From contig CAMZBI010000017.1 of the NCBI GenBank assembly GCA_947304585.1, forward strand, positions 1 to 46,281: a DNA stretch of 46,281 nucleotides. Direction: 5' to 3'. The first letter of the stretch is position 1, and each line of letters starts with the position of its first letter. The translations under genes and the position numbers were made by a program. Positions 44,214-46,281 of this stretch are shown here, piece by piece. The notes under the pieces are model-generated. The model was given only the letters and a program-made list of their open reading frames with translations, was not told where the DNA came from and searched no databases. The DNA is from an uncultured Clostridia bacterium (lineage in GTDB: Bacteria > Bacillota > Clostridia > UBA1212).

Positions 44214-46133
44214 GTGTATTATTGTTTTAACGGAAGATATATGTCGGAGGGTGATCTCAAAAACACCGGAAGGTCGGAAGTGCTTAAAGGTGTGAGACGG
44301 AAAGACAGAAGACCCGTTGCCATCAAGGTCTGGGAGAAGAACGCTCCGGAAGGTCTGAGGGAGGCGGAGATCTGGAAAAAGGCATTCCCCAACATCTTTA
44401 TGGAGTCGGGAGTCCAGGGCTCCAATTTTGTGATGGTAAGGTCCTGGATCGAAGGAGTGGACTTGGGAGAGTACGTGAACAAAAACGGAAGGATGAACAT
44501 AGGAGAGGCGGTCTCTGTGTGTCTTTGTGTTGCCCAGGCCCTTGGCAGGTTTTACAGGCTGACCGGAATGTACTTCGGGGATCTCAGATCGGAGAATATT
44601 ATCCTCGGCAACAAAACTGTCACTTTTGTGGACCTTGAATCCGCAGGAGAAGAGGTATCCCGGGGCGGGACGAAGATCTCTTTCAAATCAAAAACATTGA
44701 AATTTGTCACGCCGGGATTTGCGGCGCCTGAGGTCTATGCCGGGAGGCCCTGCTGCGCATCGGATTTTTACGCAATAGGGGTGTTGCTGAGATATATGCT
44801 CAACGGCGGAAACGAAGACGAAGAACACGTCAATGACGAAAGAGTCAGGCAGTTTATCGGAAAGTGCACTGAAAAGAGGATCGAGGACAGGTTCACAAGC
44901 ATAGACGCACTGGCAGGGGAACTGAAAAGGATCCTTCGGGAGACCGGCGAGAAACCGCTGGGGACTCTTGAAGACGAGGTCTCCTTTTATCTTGACGGGG
45001 ACGACGACCGGGAACCGGAAGGCGGGGAAGAACCGGATATCTTTTTCGGGGATCCGGCAGTCTCAACAACAGTTTGCGATGCGCCGGAAGAATCAGAACC
45101 GGGTGAGGAAGAGGGAAAGTATGACATCAGATCCTTATATGACGGCACATCCCGGCAATTCGATGCCGAAAAAGTCCCGGAAACCTTTGAACCGGACCGC
45201 CCGCTTCAAGAAGATCCCCAGGACGGGGCAATTCTTTTTCCCCACTACGAAAAGGGCTACAGGAGGCTTCTTATTTACGTACCCGCCAATGCCGGTTTCT
45301 CCGCAGAACTGGGCTTCACCTTCGGTGCCTGTTTCGGATTCAAGACCTGCGTTTATGAATTCTGCGACTATGCCCCGCCGCGTCTCAAGTATTATCTGAC
45401 AGCTGCTTCTCCGGTTGTGAAGAGTTATGAAGACATTGGCGGCAAGGACATCGAATACGGACAGGAGGACGGGTGGTACACGTCAAGCATTGCCTCTGAG
45501 GAGGGGGAAACTTACTATCAGGAAGAAAGCGTTTCTCCTGCGGATCCGGGAACGAGTGATGATAAGGACCCGATGATAATACAGTATTTCAGAGATGATC
45601 CGGATGAAGAGGTGGAACTGGTTACGAGAAGATCTCTTGAGAGTCCGAGGGTCAGCGTTGGCGCAGGTTCTTTTGAAGAAATGGAGTCTGCGGGCGACGA
45701 TTTTATGAGAGCGTTTATGGAAAAGGCTTACTCGGAATACGACGTCACCATTGTCTGCGACAACATGCTGGAGCGGCGTGAGGACAGCCTTCAGCTCATG
45801 AGGTACTGCGATTACATCTTGCTGCCCGTCAGGGACGAAGCGGATGAATATGAGGCTGCGATCGCCCATTATACGAGGCTTCTGCGGGAAAACCGCATTT
45901 CTTCGGCAAGGCTGAAGCTTGTGTGCTGGGAGAAAAACCTGTCAGGCGGCGGGACTGTTTTTGTGGACACGGGCAAATACGAGGTGACCGGCTGCGTTGA
46001 TTACGACAGAAACCGCCAATACCTGAAAAACCTGAAAGGGGACGTGTACTGCAGACAGATGAAGGGAGAGATTCTGCGGGAATACTGCGATATTGCCGAG
46101 AGGCTGACCTACGGGGAGAGGCGGTGTGCTTGA
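44214..46133 (+). CDS. protein kinase-like domain fused to a degenerate MinD/CpaE-like domain
   Basis: 639 aa; GTG 44214 with GGGGAGG (44201-44207). Residues about 15-245 form a eukaryotic-type protein kinase fold: VAIKVW (Lys38), an alpha-C Glu near 50-52, YFGDLRSENII (Asp123, Asn128; the HRD His-Arg are replaced), VDLES in place of DFG (Asp140) and FAAPEV (171-173). The glycine loop is degenerate. An acidic linker (about 250-345) and a second domain (about 348-635) follow; the latter resembles SIMIBI ATPases such as CpaE/TadZ or MinD: RRLLIYVPANAGFSAELGF, YDVTIVCD and YILLPVRDEADEY, but has no Walker A lysine motif. The kinase could still bind ATP; activity is uncertain. No membrane helix. 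Ends at a hairpin array. Confidence 0.8.
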   Translation: MYYCFNGRYMSEGDLKNTGRSEVLKGVRRKDRRPVAIKVWEKNAPEGLREAEIWKKAFPNIFMESGVQGSNFVMVRSWIEGVDLGEYVNKNGRMNIGEAVSVCLCVAQALGRFYRLTGMYFGDLRSENIILGNKTVTFVDLESAGEEVSRGGTKISFKSKTLKFVTPGFAAPEVYAGRPCCASDFYAIGVLLRYMLNGGNEDEEHVNDERVRQFIGKCTEKRIEDRFTSIDALAGELKRILRETGEKPLGTLEDEVSFYLDGDDDREPEGGEEPDIFFGDPAVSTTVCDAPEESEPGEEEGKYDIRSLYDGTSRQFDAEKVPETFEPDRPLQEDPQDGAILFPHYEKGYRRLLIYVPANAGFSAELGFTFGACFGFKTCVYEFCDYAPPRLKYYLTAASPVVKSYEDIGGKDIEYGQEDGWYTSSIASEEGETYYQEESVSPADPGTSDDKDPMIIQYFRDDPDEEVELVTRRSLESPRVSVGAGSFEEMESAGDDFMRAFMEKAYSEYDVTIVCDNMLERREDSLQLMRYCDYILLPVRDEADEYEAAIAHYTRLLRENRISSARLKLVCWEKNLSGGGTVFVDTGKYEVTGCVDYDRNRQYLKNLKGDVYCRQMKGEILREYCDIAERLTYGERRCA

Positions 46134-46281
46134 TGCGCTGACGTGCAAGTGAGCGCGCCTGCGGCGCGAGTGGGTGCGGCTGACGCCGCAAGTAAGTGTG
46201 CTTCGCACAAGTGGGCGAGTTTGCGACGCGAGTGGGTGCGGCTGACGCCGCAAGTAAGTGTGCTTCGCACAAGTGGGCGAG
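46134..46281. repeat. intergenic hairpin array, locus 7, with 62-bp tandem repeat (cut by window edge)
   Basis: Begins directly after the kinase stop. Units CGCGCCTGCGGCGCG, TGCGGCTGACGCCGCA and GTGTGCTTCGCAC are linked by AAGTGAG, GAGTGGG, AAGTAAG and AAGTGGG. A 62-bp unit starts at 46166 and again at 46228 and runs off the end of the window. Confidence 0.8.

Overview
The window looks like a chromosomal segment of a Gram-positive, low-to-mid GC member of the Bacillota, most likely an uncultured (gut-type) Clostridia. The grounds are the rimP-nusA-ylxR-infB-rbfA-truB-ribF block, RNase Y, WalJ/YycJ-type hydrolase, RlmH, MazG next to an RqcP-like S4 protein, a PrsA-like lipoprotein, an AraM-type glycerol-1-phosphate dehydrogenase, strong AGGAGG-type ribosome binding sites and sigma-A-like promoters (several with exactly 17 bp spacers). 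No rRNA, tRNA, tmRNA, CRISPR array, phage gene or transposase was seen.

Layout. 1-6320: GTP-type PEP carboxykinase, a TIM-barrel isomerase-like protein, MscL and an HtrA-type protease; the last two each carry a zinc ribbon on the cytosolic side. 6546-10430: RNase Y, SmpB and two unrecognised proteins. 10446-13764: a minus-strand Pro/Thr-rich lipoprotein and a large Cthe_2159-like beta-helix lipoprotein, i.e. surface proteins. 13959-21991: the translation/transcription operon rimP to ribF, unusual in lacking ylxQ and nrnA and in having a NusA with a poorly recognisable S1 region. 22075-28675: a six-helix membrane protein, MurA, a WalJ-like metallohydrolase, RlmH, a secreted and membrane-anchored protein, and glutamate dehydrogenase. 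28926-29378 (minus): TadA.

29550-39908 is one long plus-strand run, mostly with overlapping start and stop codons: mazG, rqcP-like, prsA-like, ttcA-like, hflX (with a JAMM-like N-terminal domain), ddl, murI, an unknown ORF, nadE, glycerol-1-phosphate dehydrogenase and a YcxB-like membrane protein. It joins nucleotide housekeeping, ribosome and tRNA care, peptidoglycan precursors (D-Ala-D-Ala, D-Glu), NAD synthesis and lipid headgroup chemistry. 40106-43900 (minus): tcdA, a MutS-like ATPase and an archaeal-type phosphoglycerate mutase. 44214-46133: a protein kinase-like domain fused to a degenerate MinD/CpaE-like domain, behind its own promoter and palindromes.

The most unusual non-coding content is a set of intergenic arrays (58-260, 3461-3745, 13765-13935, 28676-28756, 28866-28935, 40003-40128, 46134-46281). 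They are made of short GC-rich hairpins whose stem sequences differ but remain self-complementary, joined by AGTGA-type heptad linkers, and several begin at or inside the 3' end of a gene. A second repeat type, sharing a core of about 50 bp, occurs inside a 208-bp nested inverted repeat (3196-3403) and as 86-bp tandem copies (23097-23287). I know of no assigned function for either type.
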